Assembly (NCBI GenBank): GCA_027559495.1
Contig: JAMXSV010000010.1
Coordinates: forward strand, 1,488,001 to 1,552,000
Direction: 5' to 3'
DNA: 64,000 nt
Source: Aurifilum marmelostoma
Lineage: Eukaryota > Ascomycota > Sordariomycetes > Diaporthales > Cryphonectriaceae
Of the stretch, positions 23,440 through 36,188 are shown piece after piece. Positions within the stretch are counted from its first letter, which is position 1, and each line of letters begins with the position of its first letter. The notes beneath the pieces are model-generated. The model was not told the origin of the DNA. It did not search any database and was given only the letters and a program-made list of their open reading frames with translations. The translations under genes and the position numbers were made by a program.

Positions 23440-25050
23440 GCTTGCAAAAGGGGACGAGGGGAACAAGAAAGGAGGAAAGAAGAAGAAAAAACAAAATAAA
23501 AACAGAAACAAGAAAAAAGAAAGTAAAAGAGAGATGAAGATTAGGCCATGTCATGCCCAAATCGAGTGAATGGAGAGGATACTTTGACGACTGATCCATG
23601 ATCCACATGATGAAGAGAGAGAGAGAGAAAGAAAGGGGGAAAAAAACAAAACATACTTAACTAATGAGGTAAATCCTGGGTGGAGGTGGGCAATGAAGGC
23701 TCCTGAGCGATAGGATTCTTTTGAACCTTCTTTCTCTCCTTTGCATATATATATATATCTTTCATATAGGTCTTCCTGACTTTTTATTTTCTCAATTCAT
23801 GTAGCATAATGCGTTATAGGGCCGGATGGTTGCATAGATGTATGAAGCAGTATAGAGATTCTTCCTGGGGGGGGGGGGCGATTTACCTCGACGGGAGTCC
23901 TGGAAGATACCGGTCAAAAAGTGGCCTGTCATCAATTTCAAAGGATGAAAAAGAACTTTACTCTCCAGCATGAGAATATTTTGAGAGCCTTGATCTGATT
24001 TGATGTGGTGATTTGGATGTGATGGTTCACTAGGAAACCTGTTCTTCAGCCTTGCAAGTCCCCGCGTACCTTTGGTTTTATTTAATTTGTTTTTTTTTTC
24101 TCCCCCAGGCGTATGCTTCTCAAGGTTCCTTTCAACACCCTTCGTGGGAGAAGGATTCAGGATTGCAGCCACGGTCGTCCAGCCACACGCGCGAGGTACT
24201 GCACTCTCTGAACCAATCATCTTACATGGATTCAAAACCTTCTTCCCCTCCTCCTTGCACTGTGATTATATAGCGACTTGACTGACAGTGCATGACCCCG
24301 TGGGGTGCTCATGGCCAGGTCGTATGTACACATGTGACCATGCAGATCATAAATGTATTTTCTTCCTTTTCGCACTGCGACTCAAAGGCTTGACTCGTTG
24401 GTCCGAATTGGAGGCGTATGGGTCCGTTGTGTGATGGGGTTTGGCTGTTGCAGTGAGCATCTCGGATAGGGGGTACGGGATGTATGTCGATCAATTTTGC
24501 TTGTAAAGACTTCCCATCATTTGTGCTCTGTTTCTTTCCTTCCCTCATGATTCTGATCTACAATCCTCTCAGCAATGAACAATCGATTCTAGGCTCCGTC
24601 TTCTCATTACTTTCAATCAGGTCCAGTTGTAGATAGAAACAGTAGGTGGAGAGGGTGGTTGGAAGGTGCGTGGACAGCCTGAATCCCCGCATCCCACCTC
24701 CCCCCAAAGTATCTTACCAACAAACCCCTCTCTGCCTTCTTCTCCCCCACGTTCTGTCGCATCATCATCATATGGAGCCCCCCCCCCCCTCCTCTCCCCA
24801 GCAGTCTTCTCGCCGCGATGCTCGACCGATGCTATGGAGCAACGAAGAGGGGAAGATCGCCACACCCCTCATGTGGTAGATCTGGGGTAGCAATTGCCGA
24901 TATCGCAACCTTTGTGGTTATATATTGACTTTCCTTGGATGGTGAGCTGCCCTTCCATCGACCCTGGCTGGTTGTGATTCAGTTCTCATATACTTTTTTT
25001 CCCTTCCTCATACCCCTCAGCCTGCATTGGTACAGGCACCCTCCAGCGTC
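23440..25050. other. intergenic between ABC and MFS transporter genes
   Basis: This 1.6 kb holds the 3' flank of the ABC gene, with A-rich purine tracts and a TATATATATATA run at about 23,745, and the promoter of the MFS gene. No coding region is supported. A C-rich run at about 24,781 and C/T-rich leader sequence lie shortly before the MFS start. Confidence 0.45.
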
Positions 25051-26856
25051 ATGGGCTTCTCTAATCCGCTCCACTCTTCCAGGAAGGCCGACACCATCTC
25101 ACAGGAACCGTCGTCGTCTTCTTCGAATCCATCGCGCGTGAATCGGCTGCTGGACGGCAAAGATGGCGAGCCGGCTGCCGTCCATCAAGAAGAAGCTGTC
25201 GTGTCCGACACCAAAGGACCGGGTCCCTTTGGGCCAGCAACAAGCGGCGGCGACACGGCACAGGCCCTCTTTGACGATGCCTCCGGCCCCGAGACGTACA
25301 CTGCCGACGAGGAGAAGCGGCTGGTTCGCAAGATCGACTTCATGATCATCCCGTACCTCGCCGTCTGCTACGCCTTCTTCTACATCGACAAGACAACGCT
25401 GTCCTATGCGGCCATCTTTGGCATCCGCGAGGACCTGGGCCTCGTCGGCACCGACTACAACTGGCTGTCGTCCATGTTCTACTTTGGCTTCCTGGCATGG
25501 GCCTTCCCGACCAACTTCCTCATGCAGCGCCTGCCCGTCGCCCGCTACCTGGGCGCCAACATCTTCCTGTGGGGCGTGCTGCTCATCGCCCAGGCCGGCG
25601 CCACCAGCTTTGCCGCCCTGGCCGTGCTGCGCGCCCTCTCCGGCGCCGCCGAGGCCTGCTCCGACCCCAGCTTCATGCTCATCACCTCCATGTGGTACAC
25701 GCGGCGCCAGCAGCCCGTCCGCATCGGCCTCTGGTACACGGCCAACGGCTTCGGCATCGCCCTGGGCGGGCTCCTGGGCTTCGGCATCGGCCAGATCCGC
25801 GGCAGCCTCCCCAGCTGGAAGTACGAGTTCATCATCATCGGCAGCCTGTGCTGCGCCTGGGGCATCACCCTGTTCCTCGTGCTGCCGGACTCGCCCGTCA
25901 CCGCGCCGCTCCTGTCGCCCCGCGAGCGCCGCATCGCCGTCGAGCGCCTGCGCGGGAACCAGACGGGCGTCGAGAACAAGCACTTCAAGCCCTACCAGCT
26001 GCTCGAGGCCCTGCGCGACCCAAAGACCTACCTCTTCCTCCTCATGGGCGTGCTGCAGAACACGCCCAACGGCGGCATCAGCAACTTTGGCACCCTCATC
26101 ATCCAGGGCTTCGGCTTCAGCACCCTCGTCACCGCCCTCATGCAGATCCCCTACGGCTGCCTCATCGCCCTCTCCATCCTCTCCTGCGTCTACCTCAACG
26201 ACTACTTCTCCGTCAGGCTGCGCCGCGACACCCGCTGCTGGTTCGCCGTGCTCTACACCCTGCCCAACATCGCCGGCGCCTTCGGCCTGCGCTTTGTCCC
26301 CACCGACCGCCACGTCGCCAGGCTGTGGTGCTATTACCTGACGGGGCCCTACAACGCCGCTTTCGTCCTGATCCTGAGCCTGGTCACGGCCAACACGGCC
26401 GGGCACACCAAGAAGGTCGTCACGAACGCTTTTCTCTTTCTGGGTTATTGTATCGGTGAGTGTGCCATCTGTTTCTGCCCCTACCCGGCCGCCCGCCCGC
26501 CCGTCTACCTGACTGACCGATCGGCTCTCACGCTTTCGCGTCTCCTTTGTTTTTAACCAGGTAACATCATCGGCCCCTTCTTCTACAAGACCGACCAGGC
26601 CCCGACGTACACCCTCGGCATCGACAGCATGATCTTCTGCCACCTGGCCGAGCTGGCCGTCATCCTCGCCTTCCGGTCCCTGCTCAGCTGGGAGAACAAG
26701 CGGCGTGACCAGAAGAGGAGGGGGGGAAGGAGCATAGGAGGCGGTGAGGGACAGGAGCAGGATGAGGGCCTGGGAGAGGAGCAGCCCGATCTGGACCAGA
26801 CGGCGTTCAGAGACATGACGGACAAGGAAAATCCAAATTTTCGATATGTCTTCTAA
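25051..26856 (+). CDS. MFS transporter, allantoate permease (Dal5-like, anion:cation symporter) family
   Basis: Two exons (25051-26455, 26561-26856) give 566 residues. A Ser-rich cytosolic N-terminus leads to EEKRLVRKIDFMIIPYLAVC, the conserved start of helix 1 in this family, then YIDKTTLSYAAIFGIREDLGL, another family hallmark. Twelve membrane helices can be traced; GIALGGLLGFGIG and MGVLQNTPNGGISNFGTLII are typical Dal5/nicotinate-type elements. The intron splits CIG and NIIGPFFYK, a conserved block, so the splice is well supported. The C-terminal tail is charged and Gly/Glu rich. Relatives import allantoate, nicotinate, pantothenate, biotin and similar organic anions by proton symport at the plasma membrane; the substrate cannot be told from sequence. 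The gene follows the ABC transporter in tandem, but the 1.6 kb spacing argues for separate transcription. Confidence 0.93.
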
Positions 26857-27609
26857 CCGAGGATGCTTGTATTGGATACGCTCTGTGGTTGCTTTGTTGT
26901 GTAGGCATATGGCGTGTTGTTGGGCAGTTTGCGTCCGGGACGCTTTCTCGTGGCCAGTCCTGCATGGTCTGCTGTTGATTGATCCTTATAGAGAGTAAAA
27001 AGGGAGGCATCAAGTGAGACGAGTATAATCCTTGGCAGCAAAGGCTATTCAGACTTCTCCCATGGCGTTACAAGATGAAAGGTGACAATATATTACTTCA
27101 CCATCTCTCTCCCCCATTTTGAGCAAGTAGCGGTCATGAAAACTATCGTACCATCATATCAAGATACTAATGCCAGTCCTGTGTTATGAATAAGCAAAGG
27201 AAAGATGTAGGGTTGGCGTCTGTACAAAAAGGGTTGGCTTGATTGAAAGATATATCCAATAATGTGTACTCTATCGGTTACTTTCAAGTACATCACTTAT
27301 CCTGTTTGTTGTGTACACACACAAAAGTCACCAACCAGATGCCACTCTCAGGGACGGGTCCAAAAATTATGAAAGACGACCAAAATTTTTGATCAAGCCT
27401 TTTGGAATAGAATTTGTCGTGTCATGATGCGTTAAATGGCGAGGTACTGTTACGCCGACGTATTAAAAAAAGGGGGGGAGGAAAATGATATCTAGTAGCG
27501 CTGAACAATGCAATGCCACCCCTTTCTTGTGGAACTGTTCCAGACATATCTGTTTCTTGTGTTTCTCGATTTTTTTTTCCCCCTTTCGTTTTTCTTTTTC
27601 TTTTTTCTT
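26857..27609. other. intergenic, convergent 3' ends
   Basis: This 0.75 kb lies between the MFS gene (+) and the rhodopsin-domain gene (-). A/T-rich stretches and T/C tracts near 27,560-27,610 fit 3' untranslated sequence. No gene is seen. Confidence 0.5.
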
Positions 27610-29237
27610 TCATGACTCTGTCGCACCAGACCATCCTTTACTCATCCTCCCACTCAACCTGTGGTTGTTATTATTGCTGTTAATGCTGTCCTGCACTGAA
27701 AGATGTTTTGAACCCCAAAGTCCAGGACCCCCACACCTCGACGTCTTCTTGTTGGTGTTCTCCTCGCTGTTCGAGACCGCCGACCGCACCTTGGCAATCT
27801 CATCCTCGTTGCTCTCGCCGCCATGGCTCCGAACCGAATCCTCGTCGCCCTCGTGGTCTCGCGCTGACCGGATCGTGTGCAGGGTAAAAACGTCAATATG
27901 CCGTGAGCGGCGGCCCCCGATGGTCTGGATGTGTGGCTCCAGGCGCTGCTGTCTGTGGTTGGCGAGCCTGACTGCGTCTGGGTTGGACGAGCCGACGGGG
28001 TAGAGCTCGCCGGAGCCCGTGAGGCCCAGCTGGTGCAGGAGGAGCTTGAAGAGCGGGCGGACGCAGGCCAGACTTCCTGCTGTGATGGCGAGACCGGCCT
28101 CGACGGTGGACCAGATTGCTATGTCGACCGTGCTATCTGTAGATCGAATGTCTTGGTCAGTAAAGTGATCTTTTGTATGTGTAGGTAACAAATGTATGAA
28201 GAAATATATGTCGATAGGGCATCTTTGGCGAGAACTTACATAAGAAGTCGCCATCCCTGAATTTTTCTACGTATGCCATCCTCACTACCGCACCACCGCT
28301 CGCAATACATCCCATGCTCAGCAATGGAATAGTGGCCATCTTCAGGCGTCTAGGCATGTCTATATGAAGGTAGATATATTAGTATACAGAAGAAACTGCA
28401 GCAAATACCCCCGTCTCTTGAGTTCTTGAGAGGTGAAAAAGACACGGGAAAAGGGGGGGGGGGAACATACTCAAGTTCTGTATTATAAAGATGGGCATCA
28501 GTGCAAACGAGAAATCGCACACAATGTTCAGTGCGGTGTACAGAAAGGTCATGTCGATGATAATGTCGACCGAGATGCAGCTGCCAGGCTGTGACTTGTC
28601 CCAAAAGTACGAGACAGGCGAGCACTGGAGCACAGCAACAAAGAAGAAGATGAGCCCCGTCACTACGCTGAGGCACATGGCCAGGTAGATGATGTGCAGC
28701 GTCATCTTCTTGACGATGATGCGGACCAGGAAAAGGCCAATCGAGATCTTGGATAGGATCATAGTCCAGCAGTACCCTATATAGCAGAAGAACCAGAACT
28801 AGATTCGAGAAAAAAAGAAATCGATGTTAGCCTCAAGAAATATCATCATCGTCGCCGTCGTCACCCTACCATGCAATCCACATCTATTCGACCAGCCTGC
28901 TCCATAGTTTCGCCGGGAAAAGAGGGCAAATGATAATTACCTGCATGGCTCGCTTGATCTGCGTGTCAGTCAGCGCGGCAAAGTGTTGGCCGGTACCGTA
29001 GTGAACACCGCCCAGGACACAACTGCAGTAGAGGGTGAAGGCGATGGCAGCTGCGGTCATGAACCAGTCATCCAAACCGAACCCTCGCATCATGTAAACC
29101 CGGACATAGACACGGAGGAGGTAGGATATGGTGGCCAGGATGAGGAAGAGGATGGCGACGGCGGCAACGTCGGGTCCCCGATTGTCGAGCGCGCGAGGGG
29201 CGATCTGGATGGCCGCCATGGCCGATATGGGGGACAT
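27610..29237 (-). CDS. rhodopsin-domain (PTH11-type) integral membrane protein
   Basis: Four exons (29237-28941, 28798-28471, 28359-28240, 28136-27610) give 423 residues. The protein has the order of the fungal rhodopsin domain: helix 1 AAVAILFLILATISYLLRVY, then RGFGLDDWFMTAAAIAF, the family hallmark; a loop with GTGQHFAAL; FFCYIGYCWTMILSKISIGLFL; the Cys-containing loop CSPVSYFWD; NMPRRLKMATIPLLSMG across the third exon; and IAIWSTVEAGLAITAGSLACVRP at the end of the domain. A polar Ser/Asn-rich cytosolic tail of about 120 residues follows. Relatives include PTH11-like receptors linked to host-surface sensing, though most are uncharacterised and many lack the CFEM domain, as here. Seven helices and plasma-membrane location are inferred from the family. 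Confidence 0.92.
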
Positions 29238-30180
29238 GTTCGGCGTCGTCTTTCTAATAAAAGCTGAACTGTCCGTCCGGCAGTCTACTTGTCGTAGTAG
29301 GAGGGCATTCAGAATGACTGCATCATCATACTGTCCCACCACACGCACACACGAACGCAGGAGAGAGTATGATGTGGTGTTTGTTTCGTGTATGCTGTCG
29401 ATTAGGCGAGATAGAATCGCGGACACGGTCCACGATATTAGCGGAGATATCCGCTACATGTGTCGAAAGCTGGTCGTGAGGGGGGGGGGAGGACAGGATT
29501 AAAAAAGATAAAGGTCGGGGCTCAAAAGAGAAACTAAAGAGAGGGACGGGGAAAAGAGGGAAGATCAATAGCCGTGTGTCTTTACTAGCAGCCCTTCTCG
29601 TCTAGCTTAGGCTCGCATCTTTCGACTAGCGGCTGATCAAAAATCTCCTTTGCCTGGTCGCGCACAGGAAACCACATAGGTACCACTGGTACCGTAGTAG
29701 CACCGTACCTTACCCTGCTTACCTAGTACATGGCTTATATGAGCGGCAAGGGGGGGCCGGCCAGCCCCGGGCTCACCACGACTAACGCAACTGGGGGACT
29801 GATCTTCAACAGCTGTAGAGGGCTTATCCCCAACGCCCTGTAACGCTTTGACGGGGTCGCTGGCCATGGTTCATCAGCCCTGACAAACTCGCCTCGTTCG
29901 TGTCCTTTCCCAAGAAAAGAAAAAAAAATCCACATTCGATCGGATGGGGAAACAAGGGGGAGGAAGGATGGAGAGATCCAGAGGAGAGGTAGGTAGTATC
30001 AAGAGAGACACGCAGACAGACAGACACACGGACAGCCCTTCTTGCACGCAAGAGGAACCCCTTCTTTTCCTCCTCGACCTTCTTCCTCTTTTGAGTTGTG
30101 GGCATGGGAAATTGAGGGCATTGTGTGGCCCCGACCCCCTTTCCCCCCCTCTCAGAAAAAGGAAAGAAGGGAGGGGAAGG

Positions 30181-30209
<29 letters not shown>
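30181..30209. repeat. poly-A run (29)
   Basis: A mononucleotide tract read directly. It follows purine-rich GGGAGGGGAAGG sequence and has no recognisable retroelement next to it. Confidence 0.92.
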
Positions 30210-30211
<2 letters not shown>

Positions 30212-32741
30212 TACTCTCTCCAGAGTAGCGCCACGGACAGGATGCTTGAGACACGGTCCGAGCGTGCACAAGGGATACGACACAACGAACCAGGAAGCTG
30301 TGGCCGGTGCCAGTTAACTATGGGTATAACTCTGACATCCTGAGTGGGCGAATTGTGTGGGCGTGTCCAGTATTGCTGACATCTGTGGCCTGGAAACCCA
30401 CACACGCACACACAGATGCGACCCAGCATCCATGTCCCCTGGGGTGCTCTGGACTTTTTTCCTCCCTCACCCCAGTCCTCCCTCGTGCTTGCCCGGTCCT
30501 TTCTCTGCGAGACCCAATTTTACAGCAGGAACCCCCCAGTGTCGCATCGAGGCAAGGCTAGCCCGGCTTCAAACCTCTGTGGTATGATTAGTTTCTTCAC
30601 GCTACGGGCATGGCTCTGCTTTACGGTACAGTGTCAGCTACTGCGCTCCCGTCTCCTCTTTGCCGCTGTTGTTGTGATGTAGCGTTAATTTTGGTGCTGC
30701 GCTCGGGCCAGCAACGCCGGTCTTGTACTGTCCTGTGCACTGTGACCTAGTGTCGTGCTTAGTTGTAAGCATTACCCTGATCTTCAAGACTGCTAGTATA
30801 ACTATGGCTAGGCCTAACCTCAGTTTCTTGGCTCGCCCTACTGCACCGTACGGTCACAGTACATGCGTCGTCCCAACGCACTCTCCATCATTGCACTCCA
30901 ACGCCATAGCCGTAGTTTCTCTGCTTCTGTCCATAGTACTTGCCATCGCACGACTCCGCGTTGCTGATCCAACATTGACATTTTGTGGATTCCAGCCAGC
31001 CCGCACGGAGACGTCAGTCAGTCTGTGCTGTGCCTCTTTGAGCTCAAGACACGTAGGTCAGCAGAGAAAAACGATCATTCGACGCGCCCACGCCCACGAA
31101 CTCGCACACGTACACGCCCATTGAAATGTCACTCACACAGAAAGAGAACAAGAACAAAGCAAAAATAGGTGAAGCTCTGGAGATGCATAGTGTCTGCTGC
31201 TGGCACCCAAGAACCGACAAGGTTTCGGCAATCAGAGCTTACAGGGCCTTCCCGAAGAGACGCTCGTCATGTGATTGCGTCGCGGACCCTGAGGGAGGAG
31301 GATCTTGCACAATATCCCCCCTGCTGCATACCTCTACGTACATACAGAGCGCGCAAAAGTTGGTACGGAGCCCACAGAAGCCTGCTATCACAAAAGCATG
31401 GGATCGCTCAAATCGCTCGCCTAAGTATGGGCATGCGATATAGGTAAGGACTGGACCCACGCTGCGTTACCAGTTGCACGGTCAATCTCCACCTCTTGAC
31501 GGCTAAACTGTGGTTTTCCCTCCTTCCCCTTGCTTTTGGGCCCTCACACCCCCCCCCCCCCCGACCCCGCCCCTTTCTCCTCTTTTCCTTGTTTCGTGCT
31601 CCCGGCCAGCTGAAGAATTTCAATGTTACTACTACTATGTGTACGGTTCCCCTTTACAGGAGCCATCATTTGGGCATCAAGCGGAGCAAATATCTATTGA
31701 AGTGTATACAGCAGATCCAAGCTGCCGATCAAGTCTCGGTCCTTGGGTCAGGTCCAGCAGGGACCCTCCAGAGGCAAAACATCTTGATGCCCAAAGATGC
31801 CGATCACCCAAGAATCTGGGACGCTCGGCATCGCAGACTTCCTGACCCTCTCCCCTTGAGTCCCTCAGAGCTTGTGGAGAAAGCCAACGAATGCAACGTC
31901 TGTGGATATGGTGCAAAGGAAGCACCAACTGTGTCTAGCCCCGGCCAATGTAGTGCCGGGGGGGAAATTGCTTCTTGAGGCACCAAGGCCGAGATTTTCC
32001 TCTGCCCACTCTGTACTCAAAACTCGCGCATCCGGGACGATACCCGGGCTTCAGGCCATTCTCGTTTTCTGGAAAGCGTACCCACCAGACCAACCCACCG
32101 GTGTGACAAGAACTCGACAGCCGCAAACATCCACAATGAGGTTGCCAATTGCTGCTCATGTATGTATGTGTAAAACACAGCCTTCCAACCCTGACAAAGT
32201 CATGGATATTCCCCCTCACACCTCTCGAACAACATCGTTTCCCAGACCCTGAAGAAAGAAAGGAGAAGAGAGAGAGGGCAGGGAGAAGAGCTATAATATT
32301 AAGCATCCCCCTTCCCCCGCCTTGTTCGAGATCAAGGGTCCCTGGGGAATTTAGTGGTGCGCCCGTTCCAATTCTTCGGGCACCTACTCACGCCCGCCCG
32401 CGGCGCAAGCGCTGTCGGCGACGACTCCCATAGCCATGCTATAGCAGACATACGAATATTCGTTCGCCGCCCCTCCCACCCCCCAACTGACTTGTGAGGA
32501 GGTGTTGACTTCCCGTGCTACCCGCCTACCCGTGTAAACATGAATGGATTCCACCACAACAACAGGTGATTATTCAGCTCCGACGAACCATGAATGAGCG
32601 AGTCGATAGGGAGAGGGTGAGACTGAGTTTAGGGTGTTTCCGGGTTGTTTCCGGGCCCCCGTAAGCACAATAGTGTACCATAGAAAAAAATAAGTAATTG
32701 GTGACAGAGCGATGCCTATGCCGGTGGTTATCCTCTGCGTC

Positions 32742-32763
32742 TTTTTTTTTTTTTTTTTTTTTT
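32742..32763. repeat. poly-T run (22)
   Basis: A mononucleotide tract read directly from the sequence, in a region without genes. Confidence 0.92.
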
Positions 32764-35700
32764 CCACCCAGCTGGGAGAGTCCTTCTCTCGTATAGTGGC
32801 TTGCCGGGCACTATGCTCCTCAGCTCAACAGGCTCCGCGTCATCGCCACTTTCAAATCTCCGAGATTCTCTTTTTTTTTTGTTTTGGTTTTTTTACCCCG
32901 TTCTTTCGACCAAAAATGTGAGAAACTTGGAAGGTCTGACCGCGAGAATAATAGTAGTGCCCTCCCCTGTGTGGTTTTCCGAGTACGGCCTTTGACCAGG
33001 GCAGAGAAACCAGCGAACCGGATCTCGACTTGAGACAGTTGAATGACTCTGGTAGGCTGAAGAGGAAGGGCGAACGTGTTAATCCTTGACAAGAACAACA
33101 AAACCACGTGTGAATGTGGCATGGTGTCTGAAAAAAGAAAGCAAAAATATCCCAACATCCTCCACTCGAACCGCTGTAACAAATCACGCAGCGTTCAGAT
33201 GGAGCTGCGACGGCACCAGAGCCGAGTCCCGCGGATGCGCCGGAGGGGGGGTGTGACGAATGGGTGAGGTCATTGTCATGAGTCGAAGTACAGCTTCCCA
33301 GTACCGGAAGAGTCATTTGAGTGTATCTCGCAATGGTGAGAGTAAATGGTCAACTTGTGTATTTCCGTCTTGCATTTTCCTTTTCTAATCTAGGTTGACT
33401 AAGGATGCCACCAAGAAGAGAAGGCCAGCTGACTGTGTCTGGAGAATGGGGGGGGGGGATGAGACACTCGGCTCGTGCCGTCGTCAAGAACGACGATGAC
33501 CTTAAACGCAGTGATCTACACGCCACGTTGGTCAGCTCTGCATTCGGTGGCTGCGGATATGCCCGCATCCATCGCAGCAACTCATCACCAAGACTGTTGA
33601 TGCTAGTGAAGCCACGGGGTCTTACAGTCGCCAAGATCAAGAAGAAGAGGGGAGAAACGAGTTATTTGGCTTTCTGAGGTGAAGGGAACCCTAGGGATGA
33701 TGCGTCAAACCCGCCCTCTAAGCTTCTTTCCAATACTGTGCCTGACGATCACGAAAGCAACGTGTGCTATCACAGATTGATACGGTTCGGCTAACCAGGT
33801 CTTCTTCAGCGAACCCACTCATGGGTGTGCCGACTGAACCTTAAAGCCACCGGTCTCACTAAAATGCAAGATGGCTACAACGGCTCAGGGACTTGTTTTG
33901 ACGATTAAGTTCACATAGTCTTGCTCATTTTAATCTTATCAGATTTTGAAAGACCGTACTATGTGACCTGCAGCCAATCATGTGAGCATTGCAGCGCACG
34001 AGAGTCTCCCTGCATAGGGTACTTACGAAGCCATCAAGGTTAGGATGGAGCTTAAATGCCTGCTGCGGTGTGACGTTGAGGGGGTGCCGGGGGGGGGAGG
34101 GCTTGCAAGAGAGTACCAGATTCTCACAGTGAGGAGCAACTTCGGACCAAGGGGAGAAAATGGTTAGGCGGCTATGCAAACCAGCTCCTGCTACCGATCA
34201 TGAACAAAACCTCGGCCCGGTCGAGAGATGATACAAGTGCCGTGAAACCATGGAGGAATCACGATATGAACTGCCGTGAAATCAAGGGGAGGATCTCAAG
34301 CCCGCTAGCACTGCTTGACCTCAGTAGGAAGGTCTTGGTAAATGATAAACCCCCAGGCCAAATAAGCTTTGGGCTTGTGTGAACAGCATGCGCGGGAAGC
34401 CCACCATCGCGGTCCGTCATCATAAAGTGGGGGGTCGAAACGCTCAGTATGCTGCCACCATCTACACCGGCCCCTAGCCTGGTGCTCCCCCATGTGAAGA
34501 CGACAACAAGGAAAATTCTCCGGAGGGGGTTTGAGCCCGTTACATTGAACCAGCTCGAGAGGCAATGTAGGTTCTAGACCACCGTAGCAGCCTGGTCTAA
34601 TGCATTATGCTGGCTATATAGCACCCTTTTGAGTACCATGACTGGCACTTCTTAGAACAACCATCTTATAGGAAGTGATAACGATAACATTGGAAAGCTT
34701 TCAGGGAAAATACGAAATATTGCAACTCATAGAACGACTTCCCTCCTGACTTTGTAATAATGGACGTATACAGTTGTGATAATAGTAGGAGGAGTAACTA
34801 ACCTCTGCTTCCTGGCCTTACGCAGGTTGGACATGTCAGCAGCCCTTACTACTCGGTCATTGTCTCCGTAATTACAGTCTGGCCAATGCCCATCAACTCG
34901 AACCGAAACTCTCTGTATACCCTCCACATGATCTTGACCCTCTTCTCATCAGCGTCACATTTCAGCTTCATCAATAGTCTCTTTCTGCTCCGGTATGTCA
35001 AGATCACGAGATCCAGGGGCCATTCACGACCAAGACATGAATGTTTGGGCCATCTCTACCATGTTATATTCAGAGGTCAATCACATCCTCTTTAGGCCTA
35101 ATTTTCTACCAACGTCACACCACCAATGGATCTTGCCCCTGCGCCTCTACCACGTCCAAATCTGCTGCGAGTGGATAGAGCTTCCATTTCCGGCCTCTCC
35201 CCTCTTACTTGCGTATTGCAAAGGTGCGACATTGAGGTTTCCAAAAGTCCTCATACTTACTACATAGTACATCGCCGATCTCTCATCAAAATATCGAAAA
35301 GATCCACCTCGTCTTACCCCGAGAACCACTGGTTCCAATTCCTTTTGAGCACTCGGCAGCTGGCAGTGACTTGTGTTGCACTGCAGCACTGCACTTCAGC
35401 TTCTTGACGCTCGATTTGGAATCCATGGGCCCGCCGCTCCACCTCTGATCTGCATGTCTGTCACAGCTCACCCTACCAGAATGGAACGTATCTCATCAGG
35501 TTTGCTTGCAAGGGGCGTCGCCGACCTCAAGCAGCAACGGGGGAGCTTAGCAGCCCCGTATGCAAACAGTGGCGTGTTTTCTTCTTTTTCAATCGATGTA
35601 TCGAGCTCTTCCAAGACTATCTTCTTTCAGGCTGAAGAAGTGTAAACGAGAGAGATGGTGAGTTGACCAGTCTCTTGATTAGCAGGCTATGACACTTTTG

Positions 35701-36188
35701 AGACTTGCCAAATACACGTGCATCTCCAGATTCTGCCGAATCGCCACGGTTGTTTTTGCAGCTCAAACAGAAGGCCAGGTCAGCCTAAATTGGGGGTTCG
35801 AGATCCTCAACCTTCTAGACTATGTGGTCTACCACTACAGAGGTTTGAGATGCTTGTTCGAGGACTCAGGAGGGAGCGAGTCCCTGAAATGCGGTTTGAG
35901 ACTCTTCCTATTCATCACCCAGATCTTGAATCACAGACACGACGAAGGCCATTTGTGCTGCTACTCCGGCAGTTACTCGTTCAGGCGCGTCAGTCTGTGG
36001 GTGTGGTCCGACTTGCTGTGTACATTCACACGTCCAATCTGCAGACTCAATGTGAAGATCATTGTCAACATACGCTCACTTCGAGGTAGATTCCGATATA
36101 GGTAGAACAGGCTGTCGAGCAACCCAGACACGTTGGTCATTATTGCCCTTCTTTGCGCCTTTAATATTGAGGTTTCTTCCTGTCTCAC

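Larger units (their letters stand above)
29238..36188. other. 7 kb gene-poor interval
   Basis: I found no supported gene on either strand. All open frames are short, conflict across frames and have no domains. The stretch is marked by homopolymers: 29 A at 30181-30209, a C run at about 31,548-31,562, and 22 T at 32742-32763. A GTAC-rich patch lies upstream of the rhodopsin-domain gene (29680-29729). From about 33,700 to 35,000 the base composition is more A+T rich. I saw no transposase, reverse transcriptase or terminal repeats. Confidence 0.45.

Noticed and set aside
25099..26643. 514-residue open frame antisense to the MFS gene
   Set aside because: Same cause: high G+C third positions remove stops on the opposite strand. 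The composition (Glu/Ala/Gly/Val rich) has no domain signal.
30181..30209. Poly-A tract as the tail of a retrotransposed gene or SINE
   Set aside because: There is no target-site duplication, upstream element or spliced gene copy beside it.
31496..31978. 160-residue plus-strand frame
   Set aside because: It is interrupted in character by a long C run and overlaps other frames of equal quality; no domain.
35791..35810. Possible tRNA T-arm (GGGGGTTCGAGATCC)
   Set aside because: The loop is not closed by the invariant G53-C61 pair, and no acceptor or anticodon stem is found around it. No tRNA was found in the window.
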